Source of the DNA: Lachnospiraceae bacterium
GTDB taxonomy: Bacteria; Bacillota; Clostridia; Lachnospirales; Lachnospiraceae
Length of the DNA stretch: 33,018 nt
NCBI GenBank assembly: GCA_015057635.1
Contig: SVEB01000101.1
Span: 1-33,018 of the forward strand
Direction of reading: 5' to 3'
The notes under the pieces are model-generated. The model did no database searches. It worked only from the letters and a program-made list of their open reading frames with translations, and was not told where the DNA came from. A program made the translations under genes and the position numbers. Below, one piece after another: positions 24,061 to 33,018 of the stretch; the first letter of the stretch is position 1; every line of letters begins with the position of its first letter.

Positions 24061-25554
24061 ATGAGAGAAATGACAGTAAAAGAGATTGCAGCCATTGTAG
24101 GCGGCATAATTGAAGGAAGCAGTTCCAATGTGACGGTTACCGGATTTAGCACAAACTCGAAAGAAGGAGATGAACATACTTTGTTTATCCCGGTTATCGG
24201 GGAACGTGTGGATGCCCATGATTTTATCAAAGATGCATATGCAAATGGCATGCGTGCGGCGTTCTGGTCAAGAGAAGAAATCAACCAGGATGTCCCGGAT
24301 ATGGTATATATTAAGGTCGATAATACAGTAGATGCGCTGCAGAGATTAGGCGCATGGTATAAAGATCAGTTTTTGATTCCGGTAGTAGGTATTACAGGAA
24401 GTGTTGGAAAGACTACGACAAAAGAGATGATTGCGGCTGCTCTTGAGACAAAATATAATGTGTTAAAGACATCCGGCAATATGAATGGTCAGATCGGTCT
24501 TCCACAGATGATGTGCAGACTTATGCCGGAACATGATATTGCAGTAATAGAGATGGGTATGAGCATTCCGGGAGAGATGGAGAAGCTGACACCGATTGCT
24601 AAGCCGGAAACAGTTGTTATGACCAATATTGGGGTTTCGCATATCGGGCAGCTTAAGACACAGGAGAATATCCGCAAGGAAAAACTCAATATTGTGAATG
24701 CATTTTCCAAAGACTCCACTCTTTTGGTAAATGGAGACGATCATTTGTTGAATGAGATTTATGAGGAGTTTGGAAAAGATAAGTCTGCGGACAAAGAAAA
24801 CACACAAAGCTCTGTTAAAATAGAGGTGTCGGATGCAACAAATGCTGCCCTTGAACTGGCACAGGTTTATACATTTGGCCTGAAGGAAGGATGTACCTTT
24901 TATGCAGATCAGATTGAGATAGTTGGAGAGCAGACACACTTTACATTCCATGCGAATTATCCGGATGCAGAAAACGGTATGAAATCCATAGAAGAGCGAG
25001 TGGTTCTTTCGGTTCTTGGCAATCATAATGTGTCGAATGCTCTTGCGGCACTGGCAGTGGCGATGAAGTATGGAATCGAACCTTGTGTAGCAAAGAAAGG
25101 TCTTGAAGCTTACCGTCCGATCTCGATGCGAGGCGGAATCAGGAAAGTGAACGGCATTACTGTGATCGACGACACATATAACGCAAGCCCGGACAGTATG
25201 AAGAGTGCAATTGATGTTTTGACTGCGATTAGCGGAGTGAAGAGAAGAATTGCAGTATTGGCAGATATCCTTGAATTGGGAGAACTATCCGAAAGCTGCC
25301 ACAGACAGGTGGGCGAATATATTGCCACACAGCCTGTGGATGAGGTCATTACAATCGGAACAGAAGCAGCAGCGATTATGGAAGGAATAAAAGAACATAA
25401 TAGCGGGATAAAAGTTGCACACTATGATACAAGGGAACAGGCGAAGGAAGCATTAGAAGCTGATTTGGCAAGTGGCGATGCGATTGTCTTTAAAGGATCC
25501 CGAGGAATGAAATTAGATCAGTTGGTGAATGATCTGTTTGAAAAAGAAGTTTAG
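24061..25554 (+). CDS. murF: UDP-MurNAc-pentapeptide synthetase MurF
   Basis: 497 residues. It adds D-Ala-D-Ala to UDP-MurNAc-tripeptide, the last cytosolic step before lipid I. The N-terminal domain has FSTNSKEGDEHTLFIPVIGE; ATP binding is at GITGSVGKTTTKEM (GSVGKT 113-118). GNMNGQIGLP, IEMGMSIPGEM and TNIGVSHIG are typical MurF signatures. The C-terminal ligase part has LGNHNVSNALAA and DDTYNASPDSMK, with FKGSRGMKLD near the end. The central domain is slightly long, with a charged insert (GKDKSADKENTQSS). It lies directly after murE with ribosome binding site GGGAAGG. There is no terminator before priA, so readthrough is possible. Confidence 0.95.
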   Translation: MREMTVKEIAAIVGGIIEGSSSNVTVTGFSTNSKEGDEHTLFIPVIGERVDAHDFIKDAYANGMRAAFWSREEINQDVPDMVYIKVDNTVDALQRLGAWYKDQFLIPVVGITGSVGKTTTKEMIAAALETKYNVLKTSGNMNGQIGLPQMMCRLMPEHDIAVIEMGMSIPGEMEKLTPIAKPETVVMTNIGVSHIGQLKTQENIRKEKLNIVNAFSKDSTLLVNGDDHLLNEIYEEFGKDKSADKENTQSSVKIEVSDATNAALELAQVYTFGLKEGCTFYADQIEIVGEQTHFTFHANYPDAENGMKSIEERVVLSVLGNHNVSNALAALAVAMKYGIEPCVAKKGLEAYRPISMRGGIRKVNGITVIDDTYNASPDSMKSAIDVLTAISGVKRRIAVLADILELGELSESCHRQVGEYIATQPVDEVITIGTEAAAIMEGIKEHNSGIKVAHYDTREQAKEALEADLASGDAIVFKGSRGMKLDQLVNDLFEKEV

Positions 25555-25657
25555 AGGTCAGGACATTCTGATAAGAATGCAAGTCTTTAGGAACAAGAAA
25601 AAGAAAATGAATTTGAATCAGGCGGATTTAAATCAAGAAAGATAAGGGGTGCTAAGG

Positions 25658-27901
25658 TTGCTATATGCAGATATTATTGTAGACATATCGAACGAAAATC
25701 TTGATAAGACCTATCAGTACAGTATACCGGCTCATTTAGAGGAAAAAGCAGTGATCGGTGCACCTGTTATTATTCCGTTTGGAAAAGGAAACCGTACGAT
25801 AAAGGGATATATCCTTTCGGTTTCGGAGACTCCGAAAATCAAAGAAGAATTTATTAAACCGATTGAATCGGTTCCGGAATCCGGTCTTGCCATTGAAGGG
25901 CAGTTGATTGCCCTTGCAGGATGGATTAAAGAACATTACGGGGGGACCATGAATGATGCGCTTCGTACTGTGATTCCGGTAAAACAGAGCGTGAAAGCAA
26001 CGGTAAAAAGGACGATTTATCTCAATGTCTCCAATGAAGAAGGTGTGATTGCCTTAGAGGAGGCAGAAAGAAAGAATTATAAAGCGAAGGCACGATTCTT
26101 AAAGGCGGTGGTCAACAAAGGAGAAATTGATTACGAGGTGACGGTAAAACAGCTGTTTGTACCACTTTCCACGTTAAATTCCCTTGCAAAAGCCGGGATC
26201 ATAAGAATTGAAGAAAACCGTGTCTACCGCAATCCGATTAAGACGATTCAGAAGGAAGAAAAGAAGATTGTTTTAAATGACAATCAGCAGGAGATCGTAT
26301 CCAGTGTATTAGCGGACTACGATCTGGGCATCCGGAAAACGTATTTAATTCATGGTGTGACCGGCAGCGGAAAGACGGAAGTTTATTTAGATATTATTGA
26401 AGGTGTGATCAGACATGGGAAACAGGTTATTATGCTGATTCCTGAAATCGCGCTTACATTCCAGACGGTATCCCGTTTTTACCGCCGCTTTGGTGACCGC
26501 ATTGCAATCTTAAATTCCAAGATGTCAAAAGGAGAGCGCTATGATCAGAGCCTGAGGGCAAAGAATGGTGAGATCGATATTATGATCGGACCAAGATCGG
26601 CCCTCTTTACGCCATTTCAGAATCTTGGACTGATTATTATTGATGAGGAGCATGAAGGCAGCTATAAAAGTGAGATGCCGCCGAAGTATCATGCAAGGGA
26701 AGTGGCAGTCAAGCGGGCGAAGGATGTGAATGCCAGCGTTGTGCTTGGGTCTGCCACTCCGTCGTTAGAAGCTTATCTTGCTGCAAAGAACGGCGAATAT
26801 GAATTATTTAAGCTTAGTGAGCGTGCGAAAGGTGCGACGATGCCGGATGTTCATATTGTGGATCTTAGAGAAGAGTTAAAGAATAAGAATAAATCCATGT
26901 TCAGCGGTCTTTTAAGAGAGTTAATCTTAGACAGGCTGGATAAAAAAGAACAGATTATGCTCTTTTTAAACCGCAGGGGCTATGCAGGGTTCGTCTCCTG
27001 CCGAAGCTGCGGCTACGTTATGAAATGCAGCCACTGCGATATCTCGCTTACCTCTCATAATAATGGGACACTGCAGTGTCATTACTGTGGTGCGGCACAG
27101 ACGATGCCGAAAGTATGTCCGAAATGCGGATCCAAATATATCGCAGCATTCGGAACCGGCACCCAGAAGGTGGAAGAGATGGTGAAGAGGGAGTTCCCAC
27201 AGGCAAGAGTTCTCCGTATGGATGCGGATACAACTAAAACCAAGAATTCTCATGAGGAGATTTTAGCTGCCTTTGCAAATGGAAATGCGGATATTTTAAT
27301 CGGAACGCAGATGATTGTAAAAGGGCATGATTTCTCCAACGTCACATTAGTTGGCATACTTGCGGCGGATTTATCTTTGTATGCAAGCGATTATCGGGCC
27401 GGAGAGCGTACTTTCCAGCTGTTAGCGCAGGCATCCGGAAGAGCAGGCCGTGGAAATAAACCGGGTGAAGTTGTGATTCAGACCTACCAGCCGGATCATT
27501 ATGCCATTACAGCTGCGGCAGAGGAAGATTATGAACAGTTCTTTTCCAAGGAAATGAATTACCGGAAGATGCTTAAGTATCCGCCGGCTTCTCATATTAT
27601 GGCAGTACTTCTTGTATCGAAGGATGAAAAGAAGGTTGAAATGGCAGGAAAGCTGTTAAGCGGGGCTGCCGATGAGTGGCTTAGGCGGACCGGAGTGCGG
27701 GAAGAAACCGATATTATCGGTCCAAGTTTTGCAAATCTTGCAAAGGCAAACGACTTTTTTCGCATGGTCCTATATGTGAAACAACAGAAGTATGATATAC
27801 TGACAGGGCTGAAAGATTTCTTGGAAGAATATCGCCTTGTCAGCAGTTATTTTGAAGCAATTAATGTTTCTTATGATTTTGACCCAATGAATGGGTACTA
27901 A
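25658..27901 (+). CDS. priA: Primosomal replication restart helicase PriA
   Basis: 747 residues. PriA recognises stalled forks and reloads the replicative helicase. An N-terminal fork-binding domain (LYADIIVDIS...YQYSIP) is followed by a superfamily 2 helicase core: GVTGSGKTEVY (Walker A, 233-240), IIDEEHEGSYKS (DEEH 329-332), VLGSATPSLE, QASGRAGRGNKPGEV. A zinc-binding insert of paired cysteines (CRSCGYVMKCSHC, CHYCG, CPKCG, from about residue 448) sits between the helicase lobes. I chose the TTG at 25658, which has AAGGGG 8 bases upstream; the GTG at 25649 overlaps that site and would add three residues. It begins the priA-def-fmt series. Confidence 0.96.
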   Translation: MLYADIIVDISNENLDKTYQYSIPAHLEEKAVIGAPVIIPFGKGNRTIKGYILSVSETPKIKEEFIKPIESVPESGLAIEGQLIALAGWIKEHYGGTMNDALRTVIPVKQSVKATVKRTIYLNVSNEEGVIALEEAERKNYKAKARFLKAVVNKGEIDYEVTVKQLFVPLSTLNSLAKAGIIRIEENRVYRNPIKTIQKEEKKIVLNDNQQEIVSSVLADYDLGIRKTYLIHGVTGSGKTEVYLDIIEGVIRHGKQVIMLIPEIALTFQTVSRFYRRFGDRIAILNSKMSKGERYDQSLRAKNGEIDIMIGPRSALFTPFQNLGLIIIDEEHEGSYKSEMPPKYHAREVAVKRAKDVNASVVLGSATPSLEAYLAAKNGEYELFKLSERAKGATMPDVHIVDLREELKNKNKSMFSGLLRELILDRLDKKEQIMLFLNRRGYAGFVSCRSCGYVMKCSHCDISLTSHNNGTLQCHYCGAAQTMPKVCPKCGSKYIAAFGTGTQKVEEMVKREFPQARVLRMDADTTKTKNSHEEILAAFANGNADILIGTQMIVKGHDFSNVTLVGILAADLSLYASDYRAGERTFQLLAQASGRAGRGNKPGEVVIQTYQPDHYAITAAAEEDYEQFFSKEMNYRKMLKYPPASHIMAVLLVSKDEKKVEMAGKLLSGAADEWLRRTGVREETDIIGPSFANLAKANDFFRMVLYVKQQKYDILTGLKDFLEEYRLVSSYFEAINVSYDFDPMNGY

Positions 27902-27931
27902 TATTTTTAAAACCAGAAAGGATGAAGAGCT

Positions 27932-28417
27932 ATGGCAATTCGTAATATCAGAGTAATGGGGGATCCAATCCTCAACAAAACATCAAAACCAATCACAGAA
28001 ATGACAGATAAAATTCAGACATTAATCGACGATATGCTTGATACTATGTATGAAGCACAGGGCGTTGGTCTTGCAGCTCCACAGGTTGGCATCTTAAAGA
28101 GATTAGTTGTAATCGACTGTTCTATGGAAGGGGATGACCCAATCGTATTAATCAATCCGGAAATCATTGAAGTATCCGGTGAACAGTGCGGAGATGAAGG
28201 CTGTTTATCCGTTCCTGGAAAAGCAGGACAGGTTACAAGACCAAATAAGGTTAAGGTAAGAGCATTAGACCGTCATATGAAAGAATTTGAAATGGAAGGT
28301 GAAGGTTTATTAGCCAGAGCATTCTGCCACGAAATCGATCATTTAGATGGTATTCTTTATGTAGAGAAGGTAGAAGGTGAACTTCACAGCTCTATGGCAG
28401 AAGAAGACGAAGAATAA
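27932..28417 (+). CDS. def: Peptide deformylase
   Basis: 161 residues. It removes the formyl group from the initiator Met of new proteins. All three motifs are intact: GVGLAAPQ (44-51), EGCLS (89-93, metal-ligand Cys) and HEIDH (133-137, two metal-ligand His and catalytic Glu). It is a compact type 1-like form with an acidic tail (MAEEDEE). The ATG has AGAAAGGATG upstream. It sits 30 bases after priA and 13 before fmt. The def-fmt pairing links adding and removing the formyl group and is widely conserved. Confidence 0.97.
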   Translation: MAIRNIRVMGDPILNKTSKPITEMTDKIQTLIDDMLDTMYEAQGVGLAAPQVGILKRLVVIDCSMEGDDPIVLINPEIIEVSGEQCGDEGCLSVPGKAGQVTRPNKVKVRALDRHMKEFEMEGEGLLARAFCHEIDHLDGILYVEKVEGELHSSMAEEDEE

Positions 28418-28430
28418 GGAGCGGATAACG

Positions 28431-29378
28431 ATGAAGATAGTATTTATGGGAACACCTGAGCTCGCTGCGGTTATCTTAGAAGACATGCTTGCAGCGAAGG
28501 AGGATATCATTGCGGTTGTGACGCAGACAGATAAGCCAAAGGGCAGAGGAAAAGAAATGGCAATTTCTGCTGTAAAAGAAGTGGCATTAAAACATGATAT
28601 CCCGGTATATCAGCCGATGAGAGCAAAGGATGAGGCATTTATCGCAGAAATGGCAGCTTTAAATCCGGATATGATCGTAGTGGCTGCGTACGGAAAGATT
28701 CTTCCAAAGGCGATTCTTGATATGCCAAAATACGGATGTATCAATGTGCATACCTCTCTTCTTCCAAAGTACCGCGGTTCTGCTCCAATTAACTGGGTTG
28801 TCATTGATGGGGAAGAAAAAACTGGCGTTACGATTATGCATATGGATGAAGGAATTGATACCGGCGATATGATCTTAAAGGTAGAAGTTCCGATTGAAAA
28901 GAAAGAGACAGCAGGAACTCTTCATGATAAGTTAGCTAAAGCAGGATCCAAAGCGCTTTTAGAAGCGTTAGGACAGATCAAAGCAGGAACTGCTAAGAGA
29001 GAAAAACAGGATGATTCTTTAAGCAGCTATGTGAAGATGTTAGATAAGCAGTTGGGCAATATTGATTTTAATAAATCAGCAGTAGAAATTGAACGCTTAA
29101 TCAGAGGATTAAATCCTTGGCCAAGTGCATTTACTTCATTAGGCCAAAAGACATTAAAAATCTGGGACGCTGATGTATGTGAAGACGAAGAGTTAGTAAA
29201 GCAGGCTTCTTCTATGGAAAATGGAACCGTTGCATTTGTACAGAAGAATACATTCTATATTAAAACAGGGGATGGTCTTTTACAGATCAACGAGCTTCAG
29301 TTAGAAGGAAAGAAACGTATGCATGCAGGAGATTTTCTGCGTGGCGTGGCATTAGAAGCCGGTACGAAACTTGGCTAA
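28431..29378 (+). CDS. fmt: Methionyl-tRNA formyltransferase
   Basis: 315 residues. It transfers a formyl group from 10-formyl-tetrahydrofolate to Met-tRNA(fMet). The N-terminal Rossmann domain has FMGTPELAAVIL and the tRNA-contacting loop TDKPKGRGKEM; the folate-binding and catalytic region NVHTSLLPKYRGSAPI contains Asn105, His107 and SLLP (109-112), with Asp144 in DEGIDTGDM. The C-terminal domain has IRGLNPWPSAFT. ATG 28431 has AAGGAGCGG upstream. An in-frame ATG at 28377 would overlap def by 41 bases and add 18 unrelated residues, so it is rejected. Confidence 0.97.
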   Translation: MKIVFMGTPELAAVILEDMLAAKEDIIAVVTQTDKPKGRGKEMAISAVKEVALKHDIPVYQPMRAKDEAFIAEMAALNPDMIVVAAYGKILPKAILDMPKYGCINVHTSLLPKYRGSAPINWVVIDGEEKTGVTIMHMDEGIDTGDMILKVEVPIEKKETAGTLHDKLAKAGSKALLEALGQIKAGTAKREKQDDSLSSYVKMLDKQLGNIDFNKSAVEIERLIRGLNPWPSAFTSLGQKTLKIWDADVCEDEELVKQASSMENGTVAFVQKNTFYIKTGDGLLQINELQLEGKKRMHAGDFLRGVALEAGTKLG

Positions 29379-29421
29379 TATAGTCTTTTATAAAAATTTA
29401 AGATAGAGTTTACAGAATAAA

Positions 29422-29507
29422 CGTAATTTTGTGGTAAGCTTGATGGAAAAGAAAGAGCAAAGGCTCTGACAGGAGACTGCAGGGTTCTTTGCGAAAACAA
29501 AATTACG
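29422..29507 (+). repeat. 11-bp inverted repeat enclosing the yugP leader
   Basis: CGTAATTTTGT (29422-29432) is the perfect reverse complement of ACAAAATTACG (29497-29507). The 64 bases between contain an AGAGC-AAAG-GCTCT hairpin (29454-29467). The right arm ends just before the AAAAGGAG ribosome binding site of the gene at 29524. It has no terminator T-run. I do not recognise a known riboswitch class. Confidence 0.6.
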
Positions 29508-29523
29508 AAAAGGAGATGTCAGT

Positions 29524-30228
29524 ATGCCGTTTTATTATTATGGATTTGATCCGACGTATATTTTAGTTTTAATTGGTGTTGTACTTTCATTATTAGCATC
29601 AGCAAAGGTAAAATCCACGTATGCAAAATATCAGGGGGTACGGGCTATGTCCGGGCTTACCGGGGCGCAGGCTGCTGAACGGATTCTGCGTCAGGCAGGC
29701 ATCTATGATGTGAGCGTTCAGCATATCTCAGGAAATCTGACCGATCATTATGATCCTAGAAGCAAAGTGCTTAGATTGTCAGATAGCGTTTACGGAAGTA
29801 CAAGTGTGGCAGCAATCGGTGTAGCGGCTCACGAGTGTGGCCATGCAATTCAGGATGCGAAATCGTATGCACCTCTTAAGTTTCGAGGTCTATTAGTACC
29901 GGTTGCCAATTTCGGCGCAACGATTTCCTGGCCTCTAATCTTAGCGGGCCTTTTATTTGGCGGGATGCAATCCTTGCTTACGTTAGGCATTATTATGTTC
30001 TCCCTTGCAGTGCTCTTTCAGATTGTGACACTGCCGGTAGAATTCAATGCATCAAACAGAGCGATAAAGATTCTTGGGGAATCCGGAATTTTATATGGCG
30101 ATGAATTAAACGCTACAAAGAAAGTATTAGGAGCGGCGGCACTGACCTATGTGGCAGGGGCGGCAGCATCTATATTACAGTTATTACGTCTTATTATTTT
30201 ATTTGGTAACAGAGACCGAAGAGACTGA
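29524..30228 (+). CDS. YugP-type zinc metallopeptidase, membrane-bound
   Basis: 234 residues, matching the Zn_peptidase_2 (PF04298) family. One N-terminal membrane segment (about 11-27) is followed by the catalytic part. The zinc motif is AAHECGHAIQ (HExxH type, H103-E104-C-G-H107), then a loop and two more hydrophobic segments (about 132-170). The third zinc ligand region is likely VEFNASNRAIKIL. A last hydrophobic stretch and a charged end (FGNRDRRD) close the protein. The physiological substrate is not established. The ATG has AAAAGGAG upstream. It lies 145 bases after fmt and 30 before rsmB. Confidence 0.92.
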   Translation: MPFYYYGFDPTYILVLIGVVLSLLASAKVKSTYAKYQGVRAMSGLTGAQAAERILRQAGIYDVSVQHISGNLTDHYDPRSKVLRLSDSVYGSTSVAAIGVAAHECGHAIQDAKSYAPLKFRGLLVPVANFGATISWPLILAGLLFGGMQSLLTLGIIMFSLAVLFQIVTLPVEFNASNRAIKILGESGILYGDELNATKKVLGAAALTYVAGAAASILQLLRLIILFGNRDRRD

Positions 30229-30258
30229 TGAAAATTACAAGTTAGGAAGGTCATTCGT

Positions 30259-31629
30259 ATGAACACAAGAGAAGTTGTGCTTACAATGTTAACGGAAATT
30301 TTAGAAGAGGATAAGCAAAGTCATCTTGTGATAAGCAGGTCCTTATTAAAATATCGTGACGCAGATAAAAAAGACAGAGCATTTATACAGAGGCTCTGCG
30401 AGGGAACAATCGAGCATCTGATGTTTCTTGATTATGATATTGAACGTTTCTCCAAAGTGAAAGTGAGAAAGATGAAGCCCGTGATCCGCAATATCCTGCG
30501 TATGGGGATGTATCAGATCAAGTATATGGACAGCGTTCCTGCAAGCGCAGCCTGTAACGAGGCGGTTAAGCTTGCGAAGATGAAGAAATTCCAGGGATTA
30601 AGCGGTTTTGTAAACGGAATTCTTCGAAATGCTGCAAGAAATAAAGAAATCCTCTTTACGCTTCCTGAAAATATGCCAAAGGAAGAACAGCTTTCCATCC
30701 GTTATTCCACACCCCTTTGGATGGTCAAGGATTTCTTAAAGCGTATGGACTACGAAGCAACGGAGCAGATGTTAAAGACATTTGAAGAACCAAAGAAAAT
30801 GACAGTTCGTGTGAATGAGAGCAGAATCAGTTTAGAGGAATTCGATCAGATGTTAGAGAAGGAAGGAATCACAGTTAATAAAGCGGCTTATGTAGAAGAA
30901 GCCAGATATTTAAGTGATTTTGATTCTCTTTTTGATATAGCGGCATTTAAGAAGGGCTATTTTGCCGTACAGGATGAAAGTTCTATGTTAACAAGCATTG
31001 TGGCAGATCCAAAAAAGGATGATTATGTAATCGATGTTTGTTCTGCTCCGGGTGGAAAGGCACTGCATTTAGCAGAGATTTTAACAAGGAAGCAGAATGG
31101 CGATAAAAAGGCAGCTGGTTTTATCGATGCAAGAGATAAAACCGACTATAAAGTATCGCTGATCAATGAGAATATAAGCCGACTTGGTTATACTAATATA
31201 AAAGCAAGTGTGCAGGATGCATTAGAACTTGATAAAGACAGCATCGCAAAAGCCGATGTGGTAATTGCGGATCTTCCATGTTCCGGTCTTGGCGTTATCG
31301 GAAGAAAGCCGGATATCAGACAGAAGATGACAAAGGAGATTCAGCAGGATATCGTCTCCTTACAGCGCCAGATTTTAGATGTGGTGCATCAGTATGTGAA
31401 ACCAGGCGGTGTCTTGATTTTTAGTACCTGTACCATCAATACAGAAGAAAATGAAGAGAATGTATCTTATATTACGAATAAACTGGGACTCCTTCCGGAA
31501 AGCTTAGATGCCTACCTGCCTGAGAGTCTGCATTCGGATACAACGAAGAAGGGGTATCTTCAGCTGATACCAGGCATGCACCAGACCGATGGGTTCTTTA
31601 TCAGCAGATTTCGCAAAATAAAGGAATAG
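30259..31629 (+). CDS. rsmB: 16S rRNA m5C967 methyltransferase RsmB
   Basis: 456 residues. It methylates cytosine 967 of 16S rRNA using S-adenosylmethionine. An N-terminal NusB-like helical RNA-binding domain (1-about 135, DRAFIQRLCEGTIEHL, SGFVNGILRN) joins a Rossmann methyltransferase domain. SAM binding is at VCSAPGGKALHLAE (from C261). The two functional cysteines of RNA m5C enzymes are in ADLPCSGLG (C341) and FSTCT (C391, followed by NTEENEENV). The end has QTDGFFISRFRK. The ATG has TAGGAAGG upstream. The next gene starts 19 bases later, suggesting one operon. Confidence 0.95.
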   Translation: MNTREVVLTMLTEILEEDKQSHLVISRSLLKYRDADKKDRAFIQRLCEGTIEHLMFLDYDIERFSKVKVRKMKPVIRNILRMGMYQIKYMDSVPASAACNEAVKLAKMKKFQGLSGFVNGILRNAARNKEILFTLPENMPKEEQLSIRYSTPLWMVKDFLKRMDYEATEQMLKTFEEPKKMTVRVNESRISLEEFDQMLEKEGITVNKAAYVEEARYLSDFDSLFDIAAFKKGYFAVQDESSMLTSIVADPKKDDYVIDVCSAPGGKALHLAEILTRKQNGDKKAAGFIDARDKTDYKVSLINENISRLGYTNIKASVQDALELDKDSIAKADVVIADLPCSGLGVIGRKPDIRQKMTKEIQQDIVSLQRQILDVVHQYVKPGGVLIFSTCTINTEENEENVSYITNKLGLLPESLDAYLPESLHSDTTKKGYLQLIPGMHQTDGFFISRFRKIKE

Positions 31630-31648
31630 AAATGTGAATGGAGTATTC

Positions 31649-32713
31649 ATGGAAAAAGTAGATATTAAATCTTTGACAATAGAAGAATTAAAACAGGAAT
31701 TAGCCGGAATGGGAGAAAAACCATTCCGTGCCGGACAGATTTATGAGTGGCTGCATGTAAAGTTAGCAAGAGGCTTTGATGAGATGACCAATCTTTCCAA
31801 GGACTTACGTAATAAATTAGAAGAAAGATTTGAATTTGTCTCTTTAAAAATGGTTGAGAAGTTTGAATCTCAAATCGATGGAACCTGCAAGTTCTTATTT
31901 GAATTAGCAGACGGTAGTATTATCGAAAGCGTTCTGATGAAATATCAGCATGGAAATTCGGTATGTATCTCAACTCAGGTTGGCTGCCGGATGGGCTGCC
32001 GCTTCTGTGCTTCTACATTAGGAGGACTGGAGCGAAACTTAAGAGTATCGGAGATGTTAGATGAGATTTATTCCATTCAGAGAATTTCAGGGGAAAGAGT
32101 CAGCAATGTCGTATTAATGGGAACAGGCGAACCGCTTGACAACTATGATAATGTAGTTCGTTTCCTTCATATGTTAACAGACGAAAAAGGGCTTCATATC
32201 AGCCAGAGAAATATTACGGTCAGTACATGTGGCCTTGCAGAGCGGATCCGTGATTTTGCAGATGAGGATTTCGCAGTGACGCTCGCACTTTCCTTACATG
32301 CTCCGAATAATGAAGACCGCAGAAAGATCATGCCGATCGCAAATAAGTATAATTTAGATGAAGTGTTAGCGGCATGCGATTACTTCTACGACAAGACAGG
32401 AAGACGAATCAGTTTCGAGTATTCCTTAGTAGAAGGCGTAAACGATAACGCAGAACAAGCGATGGAATTAGTTCGTCTGGTAAAGGGCAAAAACTGTCAC
32501 ATTAACTTGATCCCTGTCAATCCAATCAAGGAAAGAGATTATAAACGCTCAACCGGAAAGAATATACAAAATTTCAAAAATATACTTGAAAAAAACCGAA
32601 TTAATGTTACTATAAGAAGGGAAATGGGGGCAGATATTAACGCTGCCTGCGGTCAGTTACGTAAGAGCTATAAAGATAAATTAACCAGACAGGGAGGGGA
32701 AGTACAATCGTGA
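31649..32713 (+). CDS. rlmN: Dual-specificity 23S rRNA A2503 / tRNA A37 methyltransferase RlmN
   Basis: 354 residues. It is a radical-SAM enzyme forming 2-methyladenosine in 23S rRNA and some tRNAs. GEKPFRAGQIYEWLH is the family's N-terminal signature. The 4Fe-4S-binding CRMGCRFC supplies C113, C117 and C120 (CxxxCxxC), followed by VLMGTGEPLDNYDN and LSLHAPNNEDRRKIMP. The methyl-carrying C-terminal Cys is C334 in INAACGQL. ATG 31649 (GGAG close upstream) is my choice; a GTG at 31634 with AAGGA upstream would add only MNGVF and is possible. Its TGA overlaps the next start codon (GTGA), so translation is likely coupled. Confidence 0.96.
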   Translation: MEKVDIKSLTIEELKQELAGMGEKPFRAGQIYEWLHVKLARGFDEMTNLSKDLRNKLEERFEFVSLKMVEKFESQIDGTCKFLFELADGSIIESVLMKYQHGNSVCISTQVGCRMGCRFCASTLGGLERNLRVSEMLDEIYSIQRISGERVSNVVLMGTGEPLDNYDNVVRFLHMLTDEKGLHISQRNITVSTCGLAERIRDFADEDFAVTLALSLHAPNNEDRRKIMPIANKYNLDEVLAACDYFYDKTGRRISFEYSLVEGVNDNAEQAMELVRLVKGKNCHINLIPVNPIKERDYKRSTGKNIQNFKNILEKNRINVTIRREMGADINAACGQLRKSYKDKLTRQGGEVQS

Positions 32714-33018
32714 AAAGTTTTTCAATTACCGATATTGGACAGAAAAGAGAAATAAATCAAGATTTTATTTACTGTAATCAGAACTCTGTCGGTGCACTTC
32801 CGAATTTGTATATTGTGGCTGACGGTATGGGAGGCCATAACGCAGGAGATTATGCATCTCGCTTTACTGTGGAAACCTTTACAAATTTGATAGTGAATAG
32901 TATTGCTAAAACTCCGATTGGTATGATCGAAACTGCAATCAATAAGACGAATGATCTATTAATAGCGAAAGCAAAAGAGCATAGTGATCTCCAGGGCATG
33001 GGGACTACTTTTGTGATG
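32710..33018 (+). CDS. PP2C-family serine/threonine protein phosphatase, 5' part
   Basis: The first 103 codons, cut by the window end. The start GTG overlaps the rlmN stop by four bases, with GGGAGGGG 10 bases upstream. The N-terminus shows DIGQKREINQDF (the R..NQD metal-binding start of bacterial PP2C phosphatases), then VADGMGGHNAGDYAS, the DGMGG metal-ligand motif, and MGTT near the cut end. Such phosphatases (PrpC/Stp type) oppose a PASTA-domain Ser/Thr kinase. In related Firmicutes the kinase gene follows directly, so one is expected beyond the window. Confidence 0.92.
   Translation, partial: MKSFSITDIGQKREINQDFIYCNQNSVGALPNLYIVADGMGGHNAGDYASRFTVETFTNLIVNSIAKTPIGMIETAINKTNDLLIAKAKEHSDLQGMGTTFVM

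Noticed and set aside
24463..25026. Open frame of 187 codons on the minus strand
   Set aside because: It lies entirely antisense to murF, whose motifs are intact. The translation is Cys/Leu/His-rich, with no domain signature.
25564..25579. CATTCT/AGAATG hairpin between murF and priA as a terminator
   Set aside because: The stem is only 6 bp and no T-run follows.
29409..29437. TTTACA with TGGTAA as a yugP promoter
   Set aside because: The -10 matches TATAAT poorly; TTTACA alone is not enough.

Overview
The window reads as a chromosomal segment of a spore-forming, Gram-positive anaerobe of the Clostridia, most likely a Lachnospiraceae. The evidence is the order recN-spoIVB-spo0A, a block priA-def-fmt-yugP-rsmB-rlmN-PP2C phosphatase, AGGAGG-type ribosome binding sites, Bacillus/Clostridium-type LexA and Spo0A boxes, and a MurE with the DNPR motif of meso-diaminopimelate enzymes. 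Base composition is moderately AT-rich. I see no rRNA, tRNA, CRISPR array, transposase or prophage gene.

Left part (1-15.8 kb, accessory). It opens with the tail of a frameshifted YebC-like regulator. Then come a flavodoxin-like reductase, a gene-poor stretch, a GNAT acetyltransferase, a leftward membrane-anchored serine beta-lactamase-family protein, a FUSC-family membrane protein, a small secreted DUF2680-like protein, a MYG1-family phosphoesterase-like protein, a Na+/Ca2+-type antiporter and a DUF5662-like protein. Most of these are single-gene units separated by clear intrinsic terminators. Two large exported proteins follow: a 945-residue multidomain protein whose central beta-helix looks like a pectinesterase without its catalytic residues, and a 1313-residue protein built mainly of about ten Big_2 immunoglobulin-like repeats. 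Both have sequences resembling sigma-28/sigma-D promoters upstream.

Middle part (15.8-22.4 kb, DNA repair, sporulation and glycogen). recN has a near-consensus sigma-A promoter bracketed by LexA-box-like sequences. spoIVB (the signalling protease for pro-sigma-K activation) and spo0A (the master regulator of sporulation) follow. spo0A has two tandem promoters, a Spo0A box inside the first, and a leader of about 300 nt with two strong inverted repeats. An unannotated 44-codon basic ORF lies between spo0A and glgA (glycogen synthase).

Right part (22.5-33 kb, core housekeeping). murE-murF supply peptidoglycan precursors. priA, def, fmt, yugP, rsmB, rlmN and the start of a PP2C phosphatase gene form a tight, same-strand series covering replication restart, initiator formyl-Met handling, membrane proteolysis, rRNA methylation and protein dephosphorylation. 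A large inverted repeat sits just before yugP.

No complete new defence or mobile system is evident. The best leads are the inactive pectinesterase-like surface protein and its possible co-regulation with the Big_2 protein, the 44-residue ORF next to spo0A, and the structured leaders of spo0A, yugP and the FUSC gene.
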